From SZAS-103 sp036496805 (GTDB lineage Bacteria > Pseudomonadota > Gammaproteobacteria > Xanthomonadales > Xanthomonadaceae), in assembly GCA_036496805.1 (NCBI GenBank), contig DASXKN010000029.1, forward strand, positions 186,001 to 250,000: DNA of 64,000 nucleotides. Reading direction: 5' to 3'. Made by a program: the position numbers and the translations under genes. Below the pieces are notes generated by a model. The model was not told where the DNA came from, did no database searches, and saw nothing but the letters and a program-made list of their open reading frames with translations. Shown here one piece after another: positions 1-8,400 of the stretch. Position 1 is the stretch's first letter, and every line of letters begins with the position of its first letter.

Positions 1-963
1 GCTCGCGACCACGAACACGTAGTTGCCGTTCGGGCCGGCCTTCACCGCGGCGTCGGGCACGGCGATCGCATCGGCATCGCTGCCGAGGACGAGCTTGATG
101 TTGACGAACTGGCCGGGCCACATGCGCTCGTCGGCATTGGCGAAGCTGGCGCGCAGCTTCACGGTGTTGGTGGTCGTATCGACCGCGTTGTCGACGAAGG
201 AGAGCGTGCCGCCGATCGGATTCGTGATCCCGTCGCCGCTCGCCCGCACCGCGAGCACGCCCTTCGCCTGCGCGGCGCGCACGTGGTCGACGTCGCCGCC
301 GGGGACGGCGAAGTTGACGAAGATCGGAGCGAGCTGGTTGATCGTCAGCAGGGCATTGGTGTCGTTCGCCTTCACCAGGTTGCCGGGCTGGATCAGGATG
401 CGGCCGGCGCGGCCGTCGATCGGAGCGTGGATGTCGGTGTAGCTCAGGGTGAGCTTCTGCGCCTCGACGTTGGCCTGGTCGACCTTGACGCTCGCTGCGG
501 CCGCCGCGAGCGTGGTGAGGTACTGCTGCATCTGGTCGGCCGAGATGTAGTGCTGCGCGGCGATCGGCTTGTAACGGTCGACCTGGGCCTGGGCGAGGTC
601 GCGGGCGGCGACGTCTTTCGCCAGGGCGGCGTTCGCCTGCGCAAGCGCGGCCTGCGCCGGGCGCGGATCGATACGGAAGATCAACTGCCCTTTCTTCACG
701 TCGTCGCCGTCCTTGACCGGGCTGTCGAGCAACTGGCCGTCGACCAGCGATTTCACCGCGACGGAATTGATCGCCTCGACACTGCCGACCGCGGTCAGCT
801 CCTCGGGCACCGCGCGTTTCTCGGCCGTGGCGACGGCGACGGGTTCCGCGCTTTCCGCCTTCGCGGCAGGCGGCTGCGAACAGGCCGACAGGATGGCGGC
901 GACCAGCGCGGGAAGCGCGCACGCGAACACGCGTAGCGGTGCGGGACGGGAAGGGCTGGGCAT
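1..963 (-). CDS. RND efflux periplasmic adaptor (membrane fusion protein), C-terminus beyond window
   Basis: Adaptor subunit of a tripartite RND multidrug efflux pump, which bridges the inner-membrane pump to the outer-membrane channel in the periplasm. The frame opens at ATG 963 and runs leftward off base 1 with no stop, giving 321 codons. A signal peptide ends in a lipobox (LSAC, Cys28), so it is probably an inner-membrane lipoprotein. A first lipoyl-like half (VKKGQLIFRIDPRP, about 89-102) is followed by an Ala/Gln-rich coiled-coil hairpin (about 103-170), the second half (APIDGRAG, about 180) and beta-barrel sequence. This order is diagnostic of the family. The pump gene would be expected past the left edge. 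Substrate unknown. Confidence 0.9.
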   Translation of the reverse strand, partial: MPSPSRPAPLRVFACALPALVAAILSACSQPPAAKAESAEPVAVATAEKRAVPEELTAVGSVEAINSVAVKSLVDGQLLDSPVKDGDDVKKGQLIFRIDPRPAQAALAQANAALAKDVAARDLAQAQVDRYKPIAAQHYISADQMQQYLTTLAAAAASVKVDQANVEAQKLTLSYTDIHAPIDGRAGRILIQPGNLVKANDTNALLTINQLAPIFVNFAVPGGDVDHVRAAQAKGVLAVRASGDGITNPIGGTLSFVDNAVDTTTNTVKLRASFANADERMWPGQFVNIKLVLGSDADAIAVPDAAVKAGPNGNYVFVVAS

Positions 964-1048
964 GCGTATCGGTCCATCGACGCTGGAATCGCGGACATTA
1001 TGTCCCAAGCAGGCTTCCCATTCCCGGTGATAGGTCGTCCGTCATGGT

Positions 1049-1143
1049 GCGACGATTGCTACAGCAATCGTCGCGCCGGAATGGCTCCGGCGCACCGGAG
1101 GGATCGCAGCCGGCGAAGCGCGGGAATCGCGCGATTCGCCGGC
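1049..1143. repeat. three adjacent inverted repeats (possible terminator cluster)
   Basis: Three hairpins lie side by side between the efflux adaptor start and the stop of the next leftward gene: a 12-bp perfect palindrome at 1049-1074 (arms GCGACGATTGCT), an 8-bp stem at 1073-1093 (GCGCCGGA) and a 9-bp stem at 1109-1143 (GCCGGCGAA) with further inner pairing. There is no T-run, so a classical intrinsic terminator is not certain. They could end or protect the 3' end of the transcript of the lipoprotein gene to the right. Confidence 0.55.
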
Positions 1144-1158
1144 TGCGTGCGATCAGCG

Positions 1159-2226
1159 TCAACGCGTCCTGGGATTGGGGCGGAGATGGTTCTGCAACTG
1201 CTGCGCCGTGGCCATCTGCGCCCGCAGGTTCGGAAGGATCTGCGACGCCAGCTCGCGCGTCGCCGGATTGCCGGCCGAGCGAGAGGCGCGCTCGTACAAG
1301 CCGATCGCGTTCTGGTGCGAGGCGATCATGTCGGAAAGGTAACGACGGTCGAGTTCGGGACTCGACAGGCCCTGCAGCGATCCGTTGTCCGCAGGCGGCG
1401 GCTGCAGGTGCGAGGCATCCGCCAGGCGACGGTTGCTGGCGCCCTCCGCGCCGACGAGGCGCTGCGCGAAGCGCTTCACGTCAGGGTTGTTCGAACGCGT
1501 TTGCGCAGCCGATGATTCCTCGACGTCACGCGCGCCCAGTGCCAGGGCGTCGCGGAAGAATCCGTCATCGTTGCCCATGCCGGACCCGGGCGGCGGTGGC
1601 GGCATGGGGCCGTGCGGGGGCGGAATCGGCCCGTGCCGCGGCGGGATCGGACCACCGAGCGGCGGCGCACCCGTGACTTGCCAGTACCCCGGCTGGAAAT
1701 ACCAGCCGCCGCGATCGCCCCTCTGCCAGTGAGCGCGAACCCACACGAAGCCGGGGCGTGCGCGAACGTAGCTGCCCCGGATCCAGGCATAGCGATGTCC
1801 GCCGTTGTCCCAGCGCCAGTAACCGGGAGTCCAGGCGTAACCGGGCCGCTCGACGACGGGTTCGAGCCGTTCCGGTGGTGGAGCAGGCTTCGTCGGAGGA
1901 GCTTCCACTTCCGGTGGTGGAGCCGAAGGGGCCTCGGCGGCCGGCGGTGATTCACTCGCAGGCGGGGGTGCGGGATTGCGGGAAGCTTTCGGCACGGGAG
2001 TCGGCGCCGTGGCCGTCGGTTCGGGCTGCGGGGCCGCGACCGATGATGTTCCCGCAGGTGCTTCGGCCGGGGGCGCGGGCTGGGACGCGTAGGGGGTGTT
2101 CGTCGAGGACGGCGCCGGTGGCGGCTGGGCAGGGGCCTGTGCGGTCGTCGTCGGGGTGCCATTGTTGCAGCCGGCAAGCAGCGCGCTGCAGAACAGTCCC
2201 TGGGCGATGGTGCGCGAAATCTTCAT
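1159..2226 (-). CDS. lipoprotein with WxPGYW repeats and C-terminal DUF4142 domain
   Basis: Predicted lipoprotein of 355 residues, function unknown. ATG 2226 is preceded by AAGGAAG and begins a signal peptide ending LLAGC (Cys20); longer frames upstream lack this. A Pro/Ala/Thr-rich linker (about 25-130) is followed by aromatic repeats of the WxPGYW/WxxGxW kind (YAWTPGYW, WYFQPGYW). After a Pro-Gly stretch comes a helical C-terminal domain of about 130 residues resembling DUF4142 (ferritin-like four-helix type): an alanine-rich start, NPDVKRFAQRLV, and a late DMIASHQNAIGLYERAS segment with SQILPNLR. The combination suggests an outer-membrane-attached stress protein, but no reaction is known. 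It stands alone. Confidence 0.8.
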   Translation of the reverse strand: MKISRTIAQGLFCSALLAGCNNGTPTTTAQAPAQPPPAPSSTNTPYASQPAPPAEAPAGTSSVAAPQPEPTATAPTPVPKASRNPAPPPASESPPAAEAPSAPPPEVEAPPTKPAPPPERLEPVVERPGYAWTPGYWRWDNGGHRYAWIRGSYVRARPGFVWVRAHWQRGDRGGWYFQPGYWQVTGAPPLGGPIPPRHGPIPPPHGPMPPPPPGSGMGNDDGFFRDALALGARDVEESSAAQTRSNNPDVKRFAQRLVGAEGASNRRLADASHLQPPPADNGSLQGLSSPELDRRYLSDMIASHQNAIGLYERASRSAGNPATRELASQILPNLRAQMATAQQLQNHLRPNPRTR

Positions 2227-2463
2227 GCGACTTCCTTGTAGGTGGGCGTGGCTGGATGCGTCGCGCATCAGCAGACGAGCTGTATCAAGACGCGATAAAA
2301 CGTCCGATGAATTCGCTGAACGCGGCTTCAGGAAGACCGGCTGGCTTGCGGCACGATCCAGGCTCTGCATGATCGTCGATCACTGATGCTGTGCGATCTG
2401 CGGTCCGATGCGCGACCGTGGGGCAGCCGCACGATGAGGTCGTCGCCAGCTCTTTGCGCGATG
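2227..2463. other. intergenic region upstream of the WxPGYW lipoprotein
   Basis: 237 bases between two leftward genes. It should hold the promoter of the lipoprotein gene. I see no clear -35/-10 pair, RNA or repeat. Confidence 0.4.
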
Positions 2464-4566
2464 TCACCAGATCCTTACGCGATCCTTCGGCGCCAGATAC
2501 AGCGCATCGCCGGGCTTGACGCCCATCGCGTCGTACCAGGCATCGAGGTTGCGCACGGTCTGCACGCGCCAGCGGTCCGGCGCGTGGCCGTCGTCGACGA
2601 TGCGCTGGCGCAGCGATTCCTCGCGCTGCTTGCTGCGCCAGGACTGCGCGTAGGCGAGGAAGAAGCGCTGGTCGCCGGTGAGGCCGTCGATCACCGGCGC
2701 CGGCTGCCCGCCGAGCGACTTGTGGTAGGCGATGTAGGCGATGGTCAGGCCGGAGACGTCGGCGATGTTCTCGTTGAGGGTCTGCTGGCCCTTGATGTGC
2801 AGGCCGGGCAGCGGCTCGTAGGCGTCGTACTGGGCGACGAGCTGCTGGCCTGCGGCCTTGAAGTGGGCCAGGTCCTCGGGCGTCCACCAGTTCGCCATGC
2901 GGCCCTGCGCATCGAAGTCGGCGCCGCTGTCGTCGAAGCTGTGGCTGATCTCGTGGCCGATGGTGGCGCCGATCGCGCCGTAATTGGTCGCGGCGTCGAC
3001 GGACGGATCGAAGTAGGGCGGTTCGAGGATCGCGGCCGGGAAGTTCAGCGCGTTCTGCAGCGGCAGGTTCACGGCGTTGACGGTCTGTGGCGTCATCCAC
3101 CACTCGTCGCGATCGACCGGTGCATCGAGTTTGGCGAGCTGGTGATGGTATTCGTGCTCCTCCGCGCGCTCGCGGTTGCCGAGGGCGTCGTCCGGCTCGA
3201 TGTCCAGCGACGAATAGTCGCGCCAGGTTTCCGGATAGCCGACGCCGACGCGCAGGGTCGCGAGCTTGGCCTTCGCTTTTTCGCGGGTGGCGGGCGTCAT
3301 CCATTCGAGATGGTCGACGCGATCGTCGAAGGCGGCGACGAGGTTGTCGACCAGCGCCTTGACCTGCGCTTTCGACGAAGCGGGGAAATAGCGCTCGACG
3401 TAGATCCTGCCGACGGCGTCGCCGAGGTCTTCGTTGACATTCGCGATCGCGCGCTTCCAGCGGTCGAGCTGCCTGGGCGTGCCTTCGAGGACATGATCGT
3501 AGAACTCGAAATGCGCCTCGTCGCAGGCCCTGGGCAACAAGCCTGCGTCGGCATTGACCGCGTGGAATCGCAGCCAGGCTTTCCAGGTGTCGAGGGGTTC
3601 GCTCGCCACCAGGGCCGAGAGCTTTTTCACGGTCTCCGGTTCCCAGACCACGACGAGCTTGCGCGAGCCGAGGCCGGCCGCGTCGAAGTAGGTGTTCCAG
3701 TCCAGGCCCGGCGCGTTCTTCGCGAAGTCGGCGAGCGGCCAGGGATTGTTCGCCTTGTGGACATCCTCGCTGTCGGTGATGCTCGTATGCGCCTTCGCGA
3801 TCTTCGTCTCGAGCTCGAAGATGGCTTTCGCCTTCGCATCCGCATCGGGTGTTCCGGAGAGCTTGAGGATCGTCGCGATGTAGGCCTTGTAGGCCTCGCG
3901 CGTCTTCGCCATGTCCTTGTCGGCGGACAGGTAGTAGTCGCGGCCGGGTATGCCCAGGCCGCCCTGCAGCAGGTAGGGCACGTTGTGCGACGGGTCTTCC
4001 AGGCCCTGCGCGACGAACAGGCCGAACAGGTGTTCGGTGTCCAGGCGGGTGGCATTGATCGGATCGACGTCGGCGCGCAGGGTGCCGCCGAGCGCGCGTG
4101 CGAGGTCGCTGCGGCTCCGGATCGCGTCGATCTTCGCGAGCGCCGGCGCGAGCGGGGCGAAGCCTTTCTTCTCGATCGCGTCCACGTCCATCCAGGCCGC
4201 GTAGTAGTCGGCGATCAGTCGCTCGTTCGAGCCTTTGGGATATGGGGTCGCGCCGATGTTGAGGATCAGATCGGCCGTGCGTTTTTCCGCTTTCTCGGAA
4301 ACGAACAGGTCGACGCCGGTGCTCGAACGGTCGGCCGGGATCGTCGCTGTCTTGCGCCAGCCGCCGTTGGCGTAGCCGTCGAAGTCGTCGCCGGGCTTGA
4401 TCGCACGATCGAGGCCGACCTGGTCGATGCCCGACGGCAAGGCCGGCATGGCGATCGCGCCCGAGGGCACGACCGGCATCGACGGCATGGCTGGCGGCGA
4501 GTGCGCGCTCGATGCTTCGACGCCGCAGGCAATGGCTGCGGCGAGCAAGCCGGGAATCAGTCGCAT
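2464..4566 (-). CDS. M13 family zinc metallopeptidase (PepO/neprilysin-like)
   Basis: Secreted or periplasmic zinc endopeptidase of the M13 (neprilysin/PepO) family, 700 residues, a normal length. A cleavable signal peptide covers about residues 1-21. The zinc motif HExxH is HEISH at about 538-542, and the third ligand lies in NENIAD (Glu about 599) followed by VSGL. The C-terminal family segment ends near VRIW, matching the usual CxxW region but without Cys, as in several bacterial members. The family cleaves oligopeptides; the substrate here is unknown. ATG 4566 is the only start that gives the signal peptide. It is monocistronic. Confidence 0.96.
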   Translation of the reverse strand: MRLIPGLLAAAIACGVEASSAHSPPAMPSMPVVPSGAIAMPALPSGIDQVGLDRAIKPGDDFDGYANGGWRKTATIPADRSSTGVDLFVSEKAEKRTADLILNIGATPYPKGSNERLIADYYAAWMDVDAIEKKGFAPLAPALAKIDAIRSRSDLARALGGTLRADVDPINATRLDTEHLFGLFVAQGLEDPSHNVPYLLQGGLGIPGRDYYLSADKDMAKTREAYKAYIATILKLSGTPDADAKAKAIFELETKIAKAHTSITDSEDVHKANNPWPLADFAKNAPGLDWNTYFDAAGLGSRKLVVVWEPETVKKLSALVASEPLDTWKAWLRFHAVNADAGLLPRACDEAHFEFYDHVLEGTPRQLDRWKRAIANVNEDLGDAVGRIYVERYFPASSKAQVKALVDNLVAAFDDRVDHLEWMTPATREKAKAKLATLRVGVGYPETWRDYSSLDIEPDDALGNRERAEEHEYHHQLAKLDAPVDRDEWWMTPQTVNAVNLPLQNALNFPAAILEPPYFDPSVDAATNYGAIGATIGHEISHSFDDSGADFDAQGRMANWWTPEDLAHFKAAGQQLVAQYDAYEPLPGLHIKGQQTLNENIADVSGLTIAYIAYHKSLGGQPAPVIDGLTGDQRFFLAYAQSWRSKQREESLRQRIVDDGHAPDRWRVQTVRNLDAWYDAMGVKPGDALYLAPKDRVRIW

Positions 4567-4714
4567 GACAGGTCTCCGCGGATCGAACCGGAAGCCGCCA
4601 GCATAGTCCGGCGGCGGCTTCGCACGACCATGACCGATGGCAGGGCCGGCGGTTGCGCGCGCACTTTCGCGGGTCTAGTCTGGACCTTGATCGCTCAATC
4701 CCCCCGAGGGCGGC

Positions 4715-5008
4715 ATGCCGAAGATCATCGCGGCCCAGGGCAGCATCCCTGGCCAGGCCGAGCACGAAGGCCTCTACATCAAGGACAACAAGACCTGGTC
4801 CTCGCCGCCGGGCGGCTGGATGGCGCACCAGTCCGGCAAATGGGAGCAGGTCAGCATGGCGGGCGTCTCCCTGCAGAGCACGTCGGGCGGCCCGAACATC
4901 TTCATGGCGGGGCTGGTCTTCGAGAAGGCCAAGCCCGGGGATTCCGGGCAACTGCGCGACCAGGTCGGTGGCCAGGTCGGCACCTGGAAAGTCATCGGCA
5001 CGACCTGA
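4715..5008 (+). CDS. small conserved-looking hypothetical protein (97 aa)
   Basis: Protein of 97 residues that I do not recognise. The start at ATG 4715 follows a GAGG a few bases upstream. It has no signal peptide or membrane segment and is rich in Gly, Ser and Trp (SSPPGGWMAHQSGKWEQV), which suggests a small beta-rich fold. It lies alone between the divergent M13 peptidase and the A2M operon. Third-position G+C is strong in this frame, and the opposing frame reads as low-quality sequence, so I favour the plus-strand gene. Confidence 0.6.
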   Translation: MPKIIAAQGSIPGQAEHEGLYIKDNKTWSSPPGGWMAHQSGKWEQVSMAGVSLQSTSGGPNIFMAGLVFEKAKPGDSGQLRDQVGGQVGTWKVIGTT

Positions 5009-5194
5009 CAGGCGTGGGGCAGGGTCAGCGAACCGCTGAGCCGTCCGACGGACGCTCCCTGCCGCATCGCGCGCCTGTTTCCAAGCGGCGCGGATCGATC
5101 GAGTGCTTCGTTTGCGCGGCCGTCATGCTGGCCTGCATCCTCCGCTGGATCCCATGAAAACGCGCGGGCCAAGCAGTTTTCCTGCGCGATCAAT

Positions 5195-5242
5195 AAGTTA
5201 AATTAAAGTTAAACACAAGTTAAATAAAAGTAAAGAAAGTGT
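5195..5242. repeat. 11-bp phased direct repeats of AAGTTAAA (operator candidate)
   Basis: The octamer AAGTTAAA occurs at 5195, 5206 and 5217, with a variant AAGTAAAG at 5228 and a weaker one near 5237. The spacing is exactly 11 bp for the first four, so the copies face one side of the helix. On the other strand this reads TTTAAC plus 5 bp, repeated. Tandem 11-bp direct repeats are the known geometry of OmpR/PhoB-family response-regulator sites. The A+T-rich block is conspicuous in this G+C-rich sequence and lies just before the promoter candidate of the A2M gene. Confidence 0.7.
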
Positions 5243-5255
5243 AAAGGCCTGTCCC

Positions 5256-5283
5256 TTGCCGCGCCCACGATGCGTTGTATCTA
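5256..5283 (+). promoter_or_regulatory. candidate sigma-70 promoter for the A2M-PBP1C pair
   Basis: TTGCCG at 5256-5261 and TATCTA at 5278-5283 are separated by 16 bp and lie 13 bp downstream of the phased repeats. This arrangement fits activation from upstream sites. The match is moderate and is inferred from sequence only. It leaves a leader of about 110 bases before the ATG at 5404. Confidence 0.4.
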
Positions 5284-5403
5284 GCGCAGAATGCTCGCGG
5301 GGAAGCTCTCGTTGAGCACTGCATCGCGCCTTGCGTGATGCGTCGTGACCGGCGCGCGCGCATCCGCGCGACTCCCCTCGTCCCCCACGGAGTCCGACGC
5401 GCC

Positions 5404-8400
5404 ATGGATCTGCTGCATTTCCTGCTGAAGTTGCCGATGCGCCTGTTGCGCGCGCTGTGGTTCGTGATCGGATGGCTGTGGCGGATCATCGAGCGGACCC
5501 TGGCGAAGCTGTTGCGACCCGTGGTGGGCGATGTCTCCTGGCTGGCGCCGGAATGGATGCTGGCGGTAAAGCGGGAACCGCGGAAATACGCACAGATCTT
5601 CGCGAGCGCAGCGATCGTGCTCGCGGGCGGCTGGTACGGCTGGCACTGGTGGAAGAACCGGCCGCATCCGCCGGAGCCCGTACGCATCACCTGGCAGGTG
5701 CATGCGCCCTCGACCACCGACTACACGAAGCAGCCGATCATCATCGACACGCTGCAGGTGAACTTCTCCGCATCGGTTGCGCCGATCGAAGCGGTCGGCA
5801 AGCCGGTCACCAAGGGCATCACCGTCCAGCCCGAGGTGAAGGGGCAGTGGACCTGGGTCGACGACAAGACCCTGCGCTTCGTGCCGGCAGCCGACTGGCC
5901 GGTCGGACAGAAGTATGCGGTGAGCTTCAACGTCTCACAGGCCTTCGCGCCGCACGTGCTGCTGGCCGACGACCATTTCGATTTCGCGATCGAGCCGTTC
6001 AAGGCGACGCTCGGCAAGGGCGAGTTCTACCAGGATCCGACCGACGCGACCGCCAAGAAGATCATCCAGGAAGTCGACTTCAACTACCCCATCGACACCG
6101 CGCGTTTCGAGAAGGCGATCGCGCTCGCGGTCGTCAATCCGGACGCGCAGAAGGGTCCGCCGCTGCTGTTCACCGTCACCTACGACCCGTTCAAGCTCAA
6201 GGCCTGGGTGCATTCCCAGCAGTTGCCGTTGCCGCACGACGACGGCGCGATCGCGGTGACCATCGACAAGGGCCTTTGCAGTTCGCGCGGGGGCGATTGC
6301 ACCGACCAGCCGCTGCAGACCTCGGTACGCGTGCCTGGCTTGTACAGCCTCGCCATCGACGACATCAGCCCGACCCTGGTCGACAACGACCGCTACGAAC
6401 CCGAGCAGGTGATGGTCGTCAACGTCCGCGGCGCGGTGCGCGACAGCGAACTGGCCGGGCTGGTCCACGCCTGGGTGCTGCCTGCGCGCAAGTCGGGCGC
6501 CGACGTCGCCAAGGTCAAGCCGCCATCGGCCAGCAGCGATGACGACGACGAGGACGACACCTCGGACTCGGACCAGGCGCCCTACGAATGGAGTGCGGCC
6601 GAGGTCGACGAGGCCGTGCTGGCTCGCGCGCAGAAACTCAAGCTCGCGGTGGTCCCCACCGAGAACGAATTCCAGGAGATGCAGAGCTTCAAGTTCCGCG
6701 CCAACCCGGGCCAGCGCATCTATGTGCGCGTCGACCAGGGCCTGAAGTCGTTTGGTGGCTACATCCTCGGCAAGCCGCGGGTCGAGCTGTTCACCGTGCC
6801 CGACTATCCCAAGCTGCTGCGCTTCGTCGCCGACGGATCGCTGCTGTCGCTCAGCGGCAGCAAGCGGATATCGGTGGTTTCGCGCAACATGCCGGGCATG
6901 GACCTGGTGGTTGGCCGCGTCCTGCCCGACCAGTTGCAGCACCTCGTGAGCCTCAACCAGGGCAATTACAGCCATCCGCAACTGCCCTCGGACTTCAGCG
7001 AAGAACACATCATCGAGCGCTTCGAACTCAAGCGCGCATTCGCGAAGGACGATCCGAGCCACGCCCACTACGAAGGCGTGGACCTCAGCGACTACCTGAA
7101 GGAAGGCCGCCGCGGCGTGTTCCTGCTGCACCTGTCGGGCTACGACCAGAAGGCCGAGAAAAAAGCCGAAGCGGCGAAAGCCAAGGCCAAGAAACTCGCC
7201 GACGAAGGAATGACCGCACAGCCATCGGACTCGGATTCCGACGAGAACGGCGATGGCGACAGCGCGTCCGAAGATTCCGGATCCGAAGGCGACGAGGGTG
7301 GAGATTCCGGCGACGGCAGCCAGGCTTCCGACAACCGCCTGATCGTCGTCACCGACCTCGGCATGCTGGTCAAGAAATCGCTCGACGGCAGCCAGGACGT
7401 GTTCGTGCAGTCGATCCACGCCGGCGATCCGGTGGGCGATGCCAGCGTGTCCGTGCTCGCGATCAACGGCCAGACCCTGTTCACCCAGAACACCAGCGCC
7501 GACGGCGTCGTCCACTTCCCGTCGCTGAAGGGACTGGACCACGAGAAGAAGCCGGCGATGTACCTGGTGACCAAGGGCCAGGACATGTCCTTCCTGCCGA
7601 TCGGCGGCAGCGATCGCCAGCTCGACTATTCGCGCTTCGACATCGGCGGCGACGCCAGCGCGACCAACGAGGGCCAGCTCTCCGGCTACCTGTTCTCCGA
7701 CCGCGGCATCTACCGTCCGGGCGATGAGTTCCACATCGGCCTGATCGTGCGCGCGGCGAGCTGGACGCACAGCGTCGCCGGCGTTCCGCTCCAGGCGGAG
7801 ATCGTCGATCCGCGCGGCATGACGATGAAGCAGGTGCCGCTGACGATGGATGCGTCGGGCTTTGGCGAGCTGTCCTACACGACCGCCGAAACGTCGCCGA
7901 CCGGCACCTGGACGGTGAACCTGTACATCGCGCGCGACGGCAAGCTCGGCAACCAGATCGGCAGCACCACGGTGACGGTGAAGGAGTTCCTCCCGGATCG
8001 CATGAAGGTCAGCGCGAAGCTGTCCTCGCAGGTGATTGAAGGTTGGGTGAAGCCCGCCGGGCTCAAGGGCCTGGTCGATGCCCAGAACCTGTTCGGCACG
8101 CCGGCCGCGAATCGCCGCGTCGAGGCGAGCCTGACCCTGCGCCCGGCCTATCCGGCGTTCCGCAGCTGGCCGGACTATCACTTCTACGACATCCGCCGCG
8201 CCAAGGAAGGCTTCGAGGAAACCCTGCAGGATGGCAAGACCGACGACAGCGGCCATGCCGAGTTCGACCTGCACCTGCAGAAGTACGCCGAGGCGACCTA
8301 CCAGTTGTTCTTCCTCGCCAAGGCGCACGAAGCCGAGGGCGGGCGCAGCGTGGCCGCGGCGGCGCAGTCGATGGTCTCCGACAACGACTGGCTGATCGGC

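Noticed and set aside
2386..5157. Long plus ORF opposite the M13 peptidase
   Set aside because: Shadow of a clear metallopeptidase gene; no signature or start signal.
4774..5193. Minus ORF of 139 codons overlapping the small plus-strand gene
   Set aside because: No ribosome site or family features; the plus frame has the better start and composition.
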